Source: Heterobasidion occidentale (lineage: Eukaryota; Basidiomycota; Agaricomycetes; Russulales; Bondarzewiaceae). Taken from it: a stretch of 64,000 bases of DNA. Location: contig JBCAQO010000003.1 of the NCBI GenBank assembly GCA_039111635.1, positions 1,922,001 through 1,986,000 on the forward strand. The letters are read 5' to 3'. The position numbers and the translations under genes are program-made. Positions 1 through 9,108 of this stretch are shown here, piece by piece. Numbering within the stretch: position 1 is the first letter of the stretch; each line of letters opens with the position of its first letter. The notes under the pieces are model-generated. The model had not been told where the DNA came from, did no database searches, and saw nothing but the letters and a program-made list of their open reading frames with translations.

Positions 1-2
1 CT

Positions 3-1826
3 GACGATGTATACACGCGTCCGAATTTCAGGCCCTTCAACTCCGAGCAGTCTTATCCACAGTCGCCTCACTCCAGTCTCGCTACGAATGGTTGGTTTGG
101 GGGTCTAGGGTCAACGACCGTGAATACCAAGTTGAAGGATCACGTCTTCAGCACCATCATGCGGCGCTTCAGGCGGCGGCGGGGTTCACGGTGGAGTGGT
201 GGAGTTCGGACGGAAGACGAGGGTGAGGTCGCTGATGGGGAGGGCGAGGGCGATGGGATCCTTGGCGATCGTTGCCGTCGGCGCACCAAGAAGCTGAGTC
301 AGGTGGAAAGGCTGAAGGAGGAGGCGGCATTTGCGGCGCAACCACTGAGACGTGTACAGAGCGAGGAAAATATAGCTAGCGCGGCGAAGCTGCGCGCGAT
401 GGCGAAGATGGAGGCACGCAGGCGGTCTATGGAGAGGCGCAGTGTGAACGATATTTTCGAGTTCGACGAGGAGAGGACGCGGGAGAAGCAGACTACCCCT
501 ACCGAAGAGGACGGGGCTCAGCTTTCTCGGCGTAGCCGTTCTCACTCACTCAAAGGACTTCACATGCCCGTTCCATTCAATAACCCTGACGTCGCACGCC
601 TCCATATCCCCCATTCAGATGGTCATGACGTCGACGAGACATTCACTCGCCAGAACCACTTCATCCTAATGGAGGACTTGACCGGTCGTTTGAAGCACTC
701 ATGCGTGCTGGATCTCAAGATGGGGACGCGTCAGTACGGAATGGACGCCACATCCGCGAAGAAAAAGAGTCAACGGAAGAAGTGCGACAAGACAACGAGC
801 AGGCGGCTCGGCGTCAGGATATGCGGGATGCAGGTGAGTTATTCGTTTTCGCAGTTGGCTGTTCAGATGTCCCCTTTCGTTCAGTGCCGTGCCAACCCGT
901 TGCTGCTTGCTGTGCCCCTTTGGCCCATATGGGTTGTGTTCTCGTCTTTGTGTATCATCGCCCATTCTGACGTGCCTATTCATTAAAAGGTCTGGAATCA
1001 CAAAACGCAGTCCTACGTGATGCAAGACAAGTATCGGGGCCGAGAGGTCAAGCCAGAAGAGTTTCCCTCGGTTCTGGCATCGTTCCTGCACGACGGTGAA
1101 CGACTGCTTGCTCACCAGATCCCCGTCATCCTCGCAAAGTTGTACGCTCTCGCGCGCATCATCTATCGCATGAAAGGCTTCCGGTTCTACGGCTGCAGCC
1201 TCCTCCTCATCTACGACGGCGACCGTGAAGTGCAGGACGTGCTCAAGTCGGCCGTCCTCGAGCATCCATCTTCTCGTAGCAAGCGCGGCGAGTCGCTCGA
1301 GCGCCAGAGCAGAAGCCGGCGCACTACCTCTGTGCACAGCCCCGATCGCCCCGCACTTCGTCGCTCGCACAGTGAAGATGTGCTCGTGGGACCTCTCGAC
1401 CAACGCTGCAGTCGCAAGCGCAAGCGCGGCGAGGTCAACATTCGCATCGTCGATTTCGCGCACATGACGACTGGACGCGACTGGCTGCCATATCCGGCCG
1501 ACCTGGACTGTCGCGCGGTGGGGGAGGTGACGAGCGGGACTGGCTACAAAGCGGAGGTGGATCCCGAGACAGGACTCATCTACGCGCGGTTCCCGCCACA
1601 TTACCCGGAAGAGCCAGATCGCGGCTTCTTGTTCGGGCTGAAGAACCTAGCTGAGACGCTGGAGAAGATCTGGAACGACGAGCGTATTCGGCGAATCAAG
1701 ATTTCGCGCGACGATCCTGAGGCGGTGAAAGACCAGCTGCCGCCCTTGTCGGTCCAAGGCAAGGCGATTTTCGAAAGGATTTTCGGCCCGCCCGAGGAAG
1801 ATGACCAGGGTATGCTGTCGACGTGA
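3..1826 (+). CDS. KCS1: Inositol hexakisphosphate kinase, Kcs1 type (5' part outside the window)
   Basis: The frame is open from the first bases of the window, so the N-terminus lies upstream. Exon 1 ends at 833; a 156-nt phase-0 intron (834-989) joins VRICGMQ to VWNHKTQSY. Family hallmarks are visible: the inositol-phosphate-kinase signature VLDLKMGTRQYG, the FYGCSLLLIYDGD segment, and IRIVDFAHMT, the C-terminal metal/ATP-binding DFAHT-type motif. The family phosphorylates InsP6 to the pyrophosphate InsP7, which signals phosphate and energy status. The visible N-terminal part is basic, acidic and low in complexity, as in fungal Kcs1. An insert rich in Arg and Ser separates the two C-terminal motifs. 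Other inositol polyphosphate kinases (Arg82/IPMK) are shorter and fit less well. Confidence 0.9.
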
Positions 1827-2461
1827 GCGTCTGGCTCCGTCTGGCTCGGTTTATCTGTACACACATTTCTACCCCTTTCCTGATGTAAAATTTTTGTCTG
1901 CTCCCCTCGTAACTTGCTCCCTATACATCTGCATATACATTCACCCACATCGTATCGTATCGTATCGTATCGTATCGTATCGATTCTCGGCTTTCTCTCT
2001 GCACTTCTTTGGTCTGTGCTGTAGCCTCCTTGATATCCAGTCCCTCATACTCCTTCTAATGGTGTTTCTCTTAGGTCCTTGTCCGTTTGTTCGTACTAGT
2101 ATGAGCATCCGCGGTCATGTAGTCTTTGTGTATTTACGAAATAACTACTGTACATTCTTCTTTTGTCTCAGCCTTCATAGATTTGTGTCGTTGAAAATGT
2201 AGACTCCGCTAGATTGATGATGCATATATAGAATTTTGTTGCATTCAGTGAGGGGAGTCTTTGTGTTCCGTCCACGGTCCCGCTCACAGGGAGTGCACCT
2301 TCAAACAGCGACGGTGAAAGAGGCCCATTTGAACTTCTGAATCATTGAACACCTTGACCGCATCCTTGCAAATTGGATCCGGATCACTTCAACGCCGAAA
2401 GCGAACCAAGAGGTAGATCGAGGACCACCGGTCTACAAACAGCGTTCGAGAACATCTACAT
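1827..2461. other. Intergenic, convergent 3' ends
   Basis: No convincing gene. The stretch is T-rich just after the KCS1 stop and holds the (CGTAT) microsatellite at 1951-1982. It lies between the convergent 3' ends of KCS1 and QCR9, so it should mainly be 3' UTR sequence. Confidence 0.6.
1951..1982. repeat. (CGTAT)6 pentanucleotide microsatellite
   Basis: Six uninterrupted copies of CGTAT followed by a partial unit, about 125 bp after the KCS1 stop, probably in its 3' UTR. No function is implied. Confidence 0.95.
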
Positions 2462-2829
2462 CTATTCCTCCTGAATGTATTTGTGGCGAATGTCCTTCCA
2501 CTGTTTCTGTGCACGAAGAAAGCACGACGGTCAGACAGGCGTCGATCTGCTGACAGGTGTGCACGTACCCCCCGGTTCCAAGAGTCCCAGAATGAGCTGA
2601 TTCCGACGTCAAAGCCGATGCCAAAGGCGAAAGCGCCAGCGAAGATAGACGTCACGTAGACGCCTGAACGGAAAGAGAGCAAAAATGAGCAACAATTCGA
2701 GGGTGGTGGAAGATGGGAGATTCACTGTTTCGCTTGACGAGGGTGTTATAAAACGCGTTGGCGAGCTGAGAGAGGTCTGATTAGTGTCGACGGAGAGGAT
2801 GCAATTTTGACAAGGGTTCATACCGCCAT
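2462..2829 (-). CDS. QCR9: Cytochrome bc1 complex subunit 9 (Qcr9/UQCR10)
   Basis: This encodes a 61-residue subunit of ubiquinol-cytochrome c oxidoreductase (complex III), anchored in the inner mitochondrial membrane by one helix. Four exons were read: 2829-2824, 2765-2726, 2663-2569 and 2506-2462. They give the family features in order: basic N-terminus with VKRNSVYV, the membrane segment SIFAGAFAFGIGFDVG, the WDSWNRGKQWKD segment and the charged tail. Exon 1 is only ATG GCG, six bases, followed by a good GTATGA donor; an in-frame stop just upstream of exon 2 forces a separate first exon. The gene is divergent from uS11m. Identification is strong; the position of the tiny first exon is inferred. 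Confidence 0.88.
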
Positions 2830-2964
2830 GTTTTGTATGATGATGACCGTCTGGACTGAGATTATGTTCTATGCAAGCGCGTCAGACTGCTTGCTCCGCT
2901 CTTCTCCGAGCTGCCTCATTTGGCAAGCGACACACTCTTGGTCCAAGTCACTCCGCAAATCGAC
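2830..2964. promoter_or_regulatory. Bidirectional promoter of QCR9 and uS11m
   Basis: Only 135 bp separate the start codons of two divergently transcribed genes whose products act in mitochondria (complex III and the mitoribosome). Both core promoters and 5' UTRs must fit here, so the two genes are probably co-regulated. No TATA box or known element was recognised. Confidence 0.6.
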
Positions 2965-3564
2965 ATGGCACTACAAGTCCTGCGAGCCTCTTCACTATCC
3001 ACCCTCAGACAGACGCGTCTTGCATTCTCTACATCTACATGGCGCGCAGAACAGGCTTTGCAGTATACAATTCCTCCTACCACGCCGCAGTCTGAGGCTT
3101 CTTCAAGCAGCCAGGACGGCCCACCGGAAGCACCTTCAGGATCATATTCGCCATTCAGGCCTTCACCTATTGCGAGTAAATTATCCGACCCTCAATTCCA
3201 ACTCCATGTCAAATGCACGCATAACAACACAATCATCACACTCACGTCCCCAGAAAATCGTCCGGTTCAAAGAGGCATCTGGTCGGGTGGGCTATGCGGG
3301 TTCAAAGGTGTCAATCGTTCGGGGTACGAGGCGGCGTATCAATGTGCGGTGAGGGCATTCAAGAGGACAGAGGAGCTCATGCTTGAGAATCCGGTTATGA
3401 AGTTGGAGTTGTGCATCAAGGGATTCGGGCAAGGGAGAGACGCGGTGTCTAAAGCACTTATGACCAGTGAAGGGGAGAAAGTGCGGAAGGTAGTGAACCG
3501 CATCACAGACAAGTCACCCATCAAGATAGGTGGAACGAGAGCAAAGAAGGCGAGACGTTTATAG
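2965..3564 (+). CDS. MRPS11: Mitochondrial small ribosomal subunit protein uS11m
   Basis: An intronless reading frame of 199 residues. ATG 2965 is preferred because it starts an Arg/Ser-rich, acid-poor presequence (MALQVLRASSLSTLRQTR) typical of mitochondrial import. The C-terminal two thirds is a uS11 domain: HVKCTHNNTIITLT at its start, GIWSGGLCGFKGVNRSG, then CIKGFGQGRDAV, and a basic end KIGGTRAKKARRL like that of bacterial S11, where it contacts 16S rRNA. uS11 sits on the platform of the small subunit near the mRNA exit. The yeast counterpart is Mrps18. It shares a short promoter with QCR9. No frameshift or missing motif is seen. Confidence 0.92.
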   Translation: MALQVLRASSLSTLRQTRLAFSTSTWRAEQALQYTIPPTTPQSEASSSSQDGPPEAPSGSYSPFRPSPIASKLSDPQFQLHVKCTHNNTIITLTSPENRPVQRGIWSGGLCGFKGVNRSGYEAAYQCAVRAFKRTEELMLENPVMKLELCIKGFGQGRDAVSKALMTSEGEKVRKVVNRITDKSPIKIGGTRAKKARRL

Positions 3565-4212
3565 TCGTTCGTGAGTGCTATTCGAACAGTTCTCTTACAT
3601 TTTACTGACTATCGCCGTCAAGGTCTTCTTGTTACGCTGGTTCGTGTGTATATATTGCTGTCGCTAATACCGTTGCTGCTTTACTCTGGGTTTCCCTTGG
3701 AAAGGATGTTAGACAGCATGCTGGGTCTGGCACAACTCTGTGCACCGATGCAACGCAAGGTTAGCCATGAAGATCCATGAAGTTTGAAGCTGCAGACTGA
3801 TGATTCCCTCTTCGTCCGACAATTTGTTCAATATAAGTTTCTGACATATACGCTGCAACGAAAGCCCTTCCTTATGTATTGATATATGCATGCCTCGCTC
3901 TGTGATATCGATATCTTTTAGATGCATTCCAGAAATGCTGCAGGTAAGTTACACCAAAGAGGCTTGAGGTCCATGGACTGCTCATGCTAGACTTCCGTCG
4001 GCTCGGTCCCGGGATCCTGTGATCCCGCTCGCTGACGACACCGATCGGCAGCACTCGGCACACACTGCAGGGCGCAGTGCCGCCATGGCGCCTCATCACC
4101 TTCCGTCTTATTTCTCTTTCTTCACTCTTCTTCACTCCCTCTTCGTATCCTGCATCAACCTCCAGCACAGCGTCGTCCCCGACAATCCACTCCTGCCTTC
4201 ATCCTACTTACC
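3565..4212. other. Intergenic, no gene seen
   Basis: This stretch holds the 3' end of uS11m and the promoter of the next gene. Short open frames occur on both strands but none shows a domain or splice-supported extension. A pyrimidine-rich stretch around 4105-4145 lies just before the next start. Confidence 0.5.
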
Positions 4213-5816
4213 ATGACTGCTGCAGCTTCTGTTGCACAAGGTGCGGCTAGCACGCTGTTGCCGCCTGCTCGAGATATCCCGTCGACCTTCACCGCCAGCC
4301 TCAAGAGTTGGTGAGTCTCGTTAGGCATACACTCTGTTAAGTTATCTCTGAATGTCCTCTTGTAGGTGGGCTGCTGGAGAGAAGGAGAGTGCTGCTAGTG
4401 AGGAACGGCTGCTGAGGTAAGTATCTCTAATTAACGACCTCTGTCAGTTCGACTGTAAATCTAACATGAAGTGAGGCGCCTACCATTCTTCCGATCTGCT
4501 TCCACCCCCTCTCTATCCGAAGACGACACATCTGTCATTGCACGCAGCTCTAAGGTGCCGCTATCACCTAGCAAGCAGTTCCTCAACACAGTTTCCTTCA
4601 CTCCTACCACGCCTTCTCCTGATGCACCGCCTCCCGCTGTACTCCTTCATGGATACGGTGCTGGCCTTGGCTTCTACTTCCTCAACTTTCCTACTATCGC
4701 ACAGTGGGTCGGCTCCCGAGGATCATCAGCTTACGCCCTCGACTGGCTAGGCATGGGCCGTTCCGCGCGTGTTCCGTTCCGCATCAAAGCAAAGCGCGAA
4801 GACATCGCTGGTCGTGTACGCGAGGCGGAGTCGTTCTTCGTTGACTCTCTCGAGCAATGGCGCGAGCAGATGGGGCTGGAGAAGATGACCCTTGTAGGGC
4901 ACTCGCTGGGCGCCTATTTCAGCGTGGTTTACGCACTGAAATATCCTTCACGGGTGAATAAGCTAGTGCTGCTTTCTCCAGCAGGAGTCCCTCGCGACCC
5001 AAATAATACCATGCCATCAAGAGAGGTCACCGATGGACAATCGATAGGTTCCGAAGGGCCCGAGGTGGCTACCACTGGTCGCGTTGATGCACTCAAGCAC
5101 GAGCAAGCCGAGCAGAAGCGGAACCAGAGCAGAACGAGCAAGCTTTTCACGTATCTGTGGGAGGAAGGGTGGAGTCCGTTCCAAGTAGTCCGTTCCACTT
5201 TGTTCTGGGGTCCCATGCTGGTTGGGAAGGTTGGTCTCGACTGTGCTGTCCCTGCTCCTTGGCATATTGACAATTTCCTTGCAGTACTCTTCCCGTAGAT
5301 TCTCCTCTCTCAGTGAAGAGGAAACACGCGACATGCATGATTACATCACGAATATCACTTTAGCTAAGGGTTCCGGCGAATACTGTATATGTGAGAATTT
5401 CCACCCTACCTCAGTGCTTTGGTATCTAAATTGGGTCTTTGCAGCACATATCCTCGCGCCAGGAGCGCACGCCCGTATGCCGCTCGTTGACCGCATAGCA
5501 GCGCTGAAGATTCCAGTTACCTTTGTTTGTGAGTATCTACTTGTACCTCACTAGAAGTCTTGGCTCAAAATGAAGTAGATGGTGAGCATGATTGGATGGA
5601 TCCCGCTGGTGGGGTGAAATCTATAGATAACCTCCGTGCCGCGGGCAATGCTGAAGGCCGGATGTATGTGATTCCTCGCGCTGGTCACCACGGTGAGTCA
5701 ACCTTTACCATGATAAATACAAGAGGATGCTGATTATCAATGTGTCAGTATACCTGGACAACGCTAAGGCCGTGAACAAGCTGCTTTTGAAAGAGCTAGA
5801 TCACAAAGGGCATTGA
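4213..5816 (+). CDS. Alpha/beta hydrolase of the CLD1/ICT1/ABHD4-5 family
   Basis: Seven exons (4213-4310, 4366-4416, 4476-5229, 5285-5390, 5445-5528, 5579-5692, 5749-5816) encode about 424 residues. The hydrolase core is clear: oxyanion segment LLHGYGAGLGFYF, nucleophile elbow VGHSLGAYF with the catalytic serine, a late acid in YGEHDWMDPAGG and the catalytic histidine in RAGHHVYLDN. The HDWMDPAGG and H-x4-D arrangement is typical of ABHD4/5 and yeast Cld1, Ict1 and Ecm18. Cld1 is a mitochondrial phospholipase that deacylates cardiolipin for remodelling; Ict1 acylates lysophosphatidic acid, so the substrate here cannot be fixed from sequence. No clear targeting peptide was judged at the N-terminus. 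All joins are in frame. Confidence 0.85.
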
Positions 5817-6252
5817 GGTGATGTTCGGATTTCGTCTCATCGGTTTGATTGAGATGTCCCCTTTCGGATTTTTGTACTTACCTATATAGATCAGTACTCT
5901 GCATCATAATTTTCAGTATATCTCAGCAGCTCGATAGCAGGTGCAGAGCCTGTGATTTGGCTGTTGGATAGTCATACTAGGCTATATTACTTTGCATGCA
6001 AGCAAGCGTGTCAGTGGCAAAGCGACGGAACCAGTTCAACCCAGCCTGGCACGTCCCGATATTGATCATAACAGTACTTGGGGATTGAATCAGGCTTTGC
6101 AACAGTTTTGAGAAATGGCAGTAGCGGCATGGCGGGGCTGTACGGGCCGGATATGCACGGCGTGCTCACTCGCGCCGCGCGCACTTCAGGAAACTTGTCC
6201 CTTTGCTCTACTTTCTTAAGTACTCGTTCTATCCACGGATTACCGAGTCACA
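5817..6252. other. Intergenic, no gene seen
   Basis: Between two genes on the + strand. It holds a terminator/3' UTR region and the next promoter. No conserved element was recognised. Confidence 0.5.
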
Positions 6253-8475
6253 ATGGCGAAGAGCAAGAACAAGAAGGCCAAGACCACAGTATATGATGAA
6301 CCGGACGATGGGAAATATATAGTCATAACGAACCCCTTCGGAATGAGAGCGGGTGCGCGAAATGACAAGGATCTGCAGATACTTTCTGGTTGGCTGGGTG
6401 AGATGTTTGGTCGCCGTATCAGTGTATCTGCTGTATACACCATGTCAACTGTGTGTGCATCCCCCGAAATTAACTTATCGATGTCCTGCTGAAGTCGTGT
6501 GCGCGTTCTGCAGAAAGACTACGTTATTGTTCAGCTCCCCATGGATTTAGATGTTTTACCTATAGTAGGTTGTCACAAGTGGACCGAGTTCCTGACGAAG
6601 TGGGACAATCCAGACAGTCCTGAATCTTTGATCTTCCAGTACAACTATAGGAAGAAGGGAGATCCTGCTGATAGTGCGTGTCTCTCAGGACAGTGCGGCA
6701 TGCGCTCACATAGGTTCAGATAATTGGGTCATGCGGACCTCAAGGGATGTGTCGCCGCCTGACGGCATCTTCGTCAAGCCGTATCCCTCTCCCAGCTGGG
6801 CAGCAGTGCCGCCGCAACTTAGCAACTACAACATGGTACTTCCCCTCCCTCCGCATCTCAAGCGCCCATCTACTCCGCCGGCGGAAGTGGCCCCCAAGCT
6901 TGAGAACGAGCCTCAAGTCAAACCAGAAGTGAAAGCTGAGGTGGTCGATGGTGCGGGTTCGCAGGTGTTACATCGATTCATCAAGGATCTGACTGTCATC
7001 TAGCAAAGCCATTTGGGCCGAAGTTGGACCCATATGAAGCAGGTAATTTGTTACATTGGAGCTTTGAAAGTATCTGGCCTGGAAGACTTCTGACATTCCT
7101 CTCCGTATAGAAGAATTAGCATTGCAGTCTCTCCAGGCGGTGAAGAGCGAGCCGACGGACAGTGAGTATCAAGTGTGAACCCCGCGTTCAGTGTTCACCA
7201 ATCTTGTGAAAGTGGACATCAAAACGGAACCTTCTGATCATAGCTATGCAAGATCATAGGAGCGGTGAGCGCTTGTCAAATTGTTCAACTGTTCATATCT
7301 TATCAATATCCAGGGCAAGCCTCTCTGGAACTACAGGAGGCTTTTGCTCGGTATCGAGCGACTGAAAGCCAAGCGTTTTCCGGTATGTTTGCGATCGTGC
7401 TGATAACATGACCTTATACGAGTTTACAATCATCGCGCTAGCCCATCCTGTGAAGTCGGAGCCCTCCGATCCCCGGCTTCAGAGATTAGCAAGGCCTGAA
7501 GGTGAAGGATCCACTGTTCTTCCACATTCCGAAAAGGAACGAGTGAAGCTAGAGCGGAGATCGCCGCACCGTATGTCAAAATTTGGAAGTCACGTACGCT
7601 TCATCATTTTGACCTTCATGTCCGTCTAGACACCAATGTCAAGATGGAGTCGAGCGGTGAGGACTCGAGTAAGCGCACCTTTCTTCTAAGTATACTGACT
7701 CGGTCTACAGAGCAGTCTGAACCTTCACAAAGTTTACGTGAAGCATTTGCTCGGTATCAGGCCGCACAAACCCAAGTGTCCTCCGGTGCGCGCTATGGTT
7801 GCGCTCTTACTGGCTAAGAGCATAGAGTAACTTGTGTCTATCGCAGTGGACCACTCTGTCAAGTCGGAGCCATTGGACCCTCGTCAATATCAGAGTGGGT
7901 CACAGTCATTCGGGCGTCACCCTGAAAATGCTTTCAGAAGGTCTGAAGGTGAGCTTTCCTTGATCACAATTCAGATGGACTAGATCAACCGATTCGCGCG
8001 AAATGTTTGAGTGCGTGTTCGAACTAACTCGCCGACAGGTTCCGTAGAGTATCTATCACAGTCAGAACATGGTCAGTACAGCAATGGTAAGCTCGACCGC
8101 TCACTTTCATCGACTCTCAGATCGTCTATCTCTCTGGTGGACCCAAAACGTGAGGATTCTGAACCATCCATTTTTCGCCTCCAAGCCATAGCCGGAAAAA
8201 CACCATACGAAATCACTCGCGATCTGAGACAAAGGACAAGTACGTATTGTATCTGTTATCGTCGATTTTGAGTCCCTCAAACCATGAACTACTTGATAGG
8301 ACCTTCTCACACCCTCCCTAAAAGGCCTTTTCCAACCTCTGAGGATCATGACCGCGGTAAGATTCTCTTTTTTTCTACCTTCACGAATTTGGTGAGTCCA
8401 TAATCTGAGTATATTCGCTGGCCTTCGACGCTTCTAGAGCTGCCGAAGAAAGCCAAGACTGAAGGTGATTTTTGA
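6253..8475 (+). CDS. Unrecognised multi-exon protein with repeated lysine-x-glutamate motifs
   Basis: I do not recognise this family. The N-terminal ~150 residues look folded (KYIVITNPFGMRAGAR, then YVIVQLPMDLDVLP and KWTEFLTKWDNP). The rest is disordered and made of many small exons joined in phase 1. Short motifs of the hydrophobic-K-x-E type recur: VKPE, VKAEV, VKSEPTD, VKSEPSD, VKLE, VKMES and VKSEPLD, which match the SUMO-acceptor consensus. Two exons encode near-identical segments LQEAFARYRA and LREAFARYQA about 405 bp apart, showing duplication of an exon block. The first intron has several possible donors (6398, 6416 or 6422), so its exact junction is open. The stop is TGA 8473-8475 after AKTEGDF. 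A nuclear, SUMO-linked role is only a guess. Confidence 0.6.
7236..7259 (+). repeat. 8-bp direct repeat GATCATAG flanking 8 bp (16-bp insertion footprint)
   Basis: The sequence reads GATCATAG, CTATGCAA, GATCATAG. Removing one repeat plus the spacer restores an open, correctly phased exon encoding a KTEPSD motif. With it, that exon has a frameshift and a TAG, but the first GATCATAG supplies a new splice acceptor that keeps the downstream frame. An 8-bp target duplication would fit hAT-type excision, but no element remains. Confidence 0.7.
7310..7925 (+). repeat. Tandem exon-block duplication, period about 405 bp
   Basis: Matching blocks include the EAFARY exon (7318-7381 and 7722-7791) and the next exon with VKSEP-(S/L)-D-P-R (starting 7442 and 7848), with introns in equivalent places. 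Matching points are 403-408 bp apart. The block just upstream, with the KTEPSD and VKMESS exons, appears to belong to the same unit. Confidence 0.7.
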
Positions 8476-9108
8476 AATGGCATCTCCCCCGCTTGTTCAA
8501 CACCCACCCGTCTTGAGGCCACCGGTACCGTGGAGAGAGTACAATTCAAAATGTAGTGTATGATATAAGCGTTATCAAGAAATATCAACTTAAGATTGTA
8601 TTTTGCGATCCTTGCACACGAGATGTAATACAAGTTCAAGGCGCTACCATTGTGGCCTGGCAATAGAGGCCTGCTTCAATCGCCGTGCTAGAAATAATCA
8701 ACTTCGTGGATTTGCAGGCTCTAATAAATGATGCGACAACCATATAATCTCTACCGAGTTAATAATCTATCCATTATGTGCTGCAAGTCCGTGCAGTATC
8801 CAGAAGACAATGTATGTTCAGAGAGGAGACAAAAACAAAGAGAAACACGAAACTCAGGACAAGCTGAGAGCTGAAAAATTGGCTAAGCGACATTGGTGTG
8901 AGGGTGGAACACGGAACGCCCTAGTAAAAGGCGAGGGCGTTGTCTGTTTGCACCACCCTCTGCCGCTGTAATCTAATGTGGGAATCGGGATTGCACGCAC
9001 CGTTTTTCGTATTTTGTTCTGATGGCGGGTGTTGCCTCAGGCGCGACCAAGCACCTGCGCACCTGAGTCAGTAGGCATCGGACAACCCACTGCCTCAGCC
9101 TCAGCTCT
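8476..9108. other. Intergenic, no gene seen
   Basis: This is the 3' flank of the preceding gene and the promoter of the methyltransferase gene. A minus-strand frame across the later gene's start (8973-9218) has no domain and was not called. Confidence 0.5.

Noticed and set aside
2871..3095. Second presequence-like frame (MQARQTACSALLRAASFGKR) overlapping the uS11m start
   Set aside because: It is in another frame, ends without joining the uS11 domain and has no splice route to it; the ATG at 2965 gives a better continuous protein.
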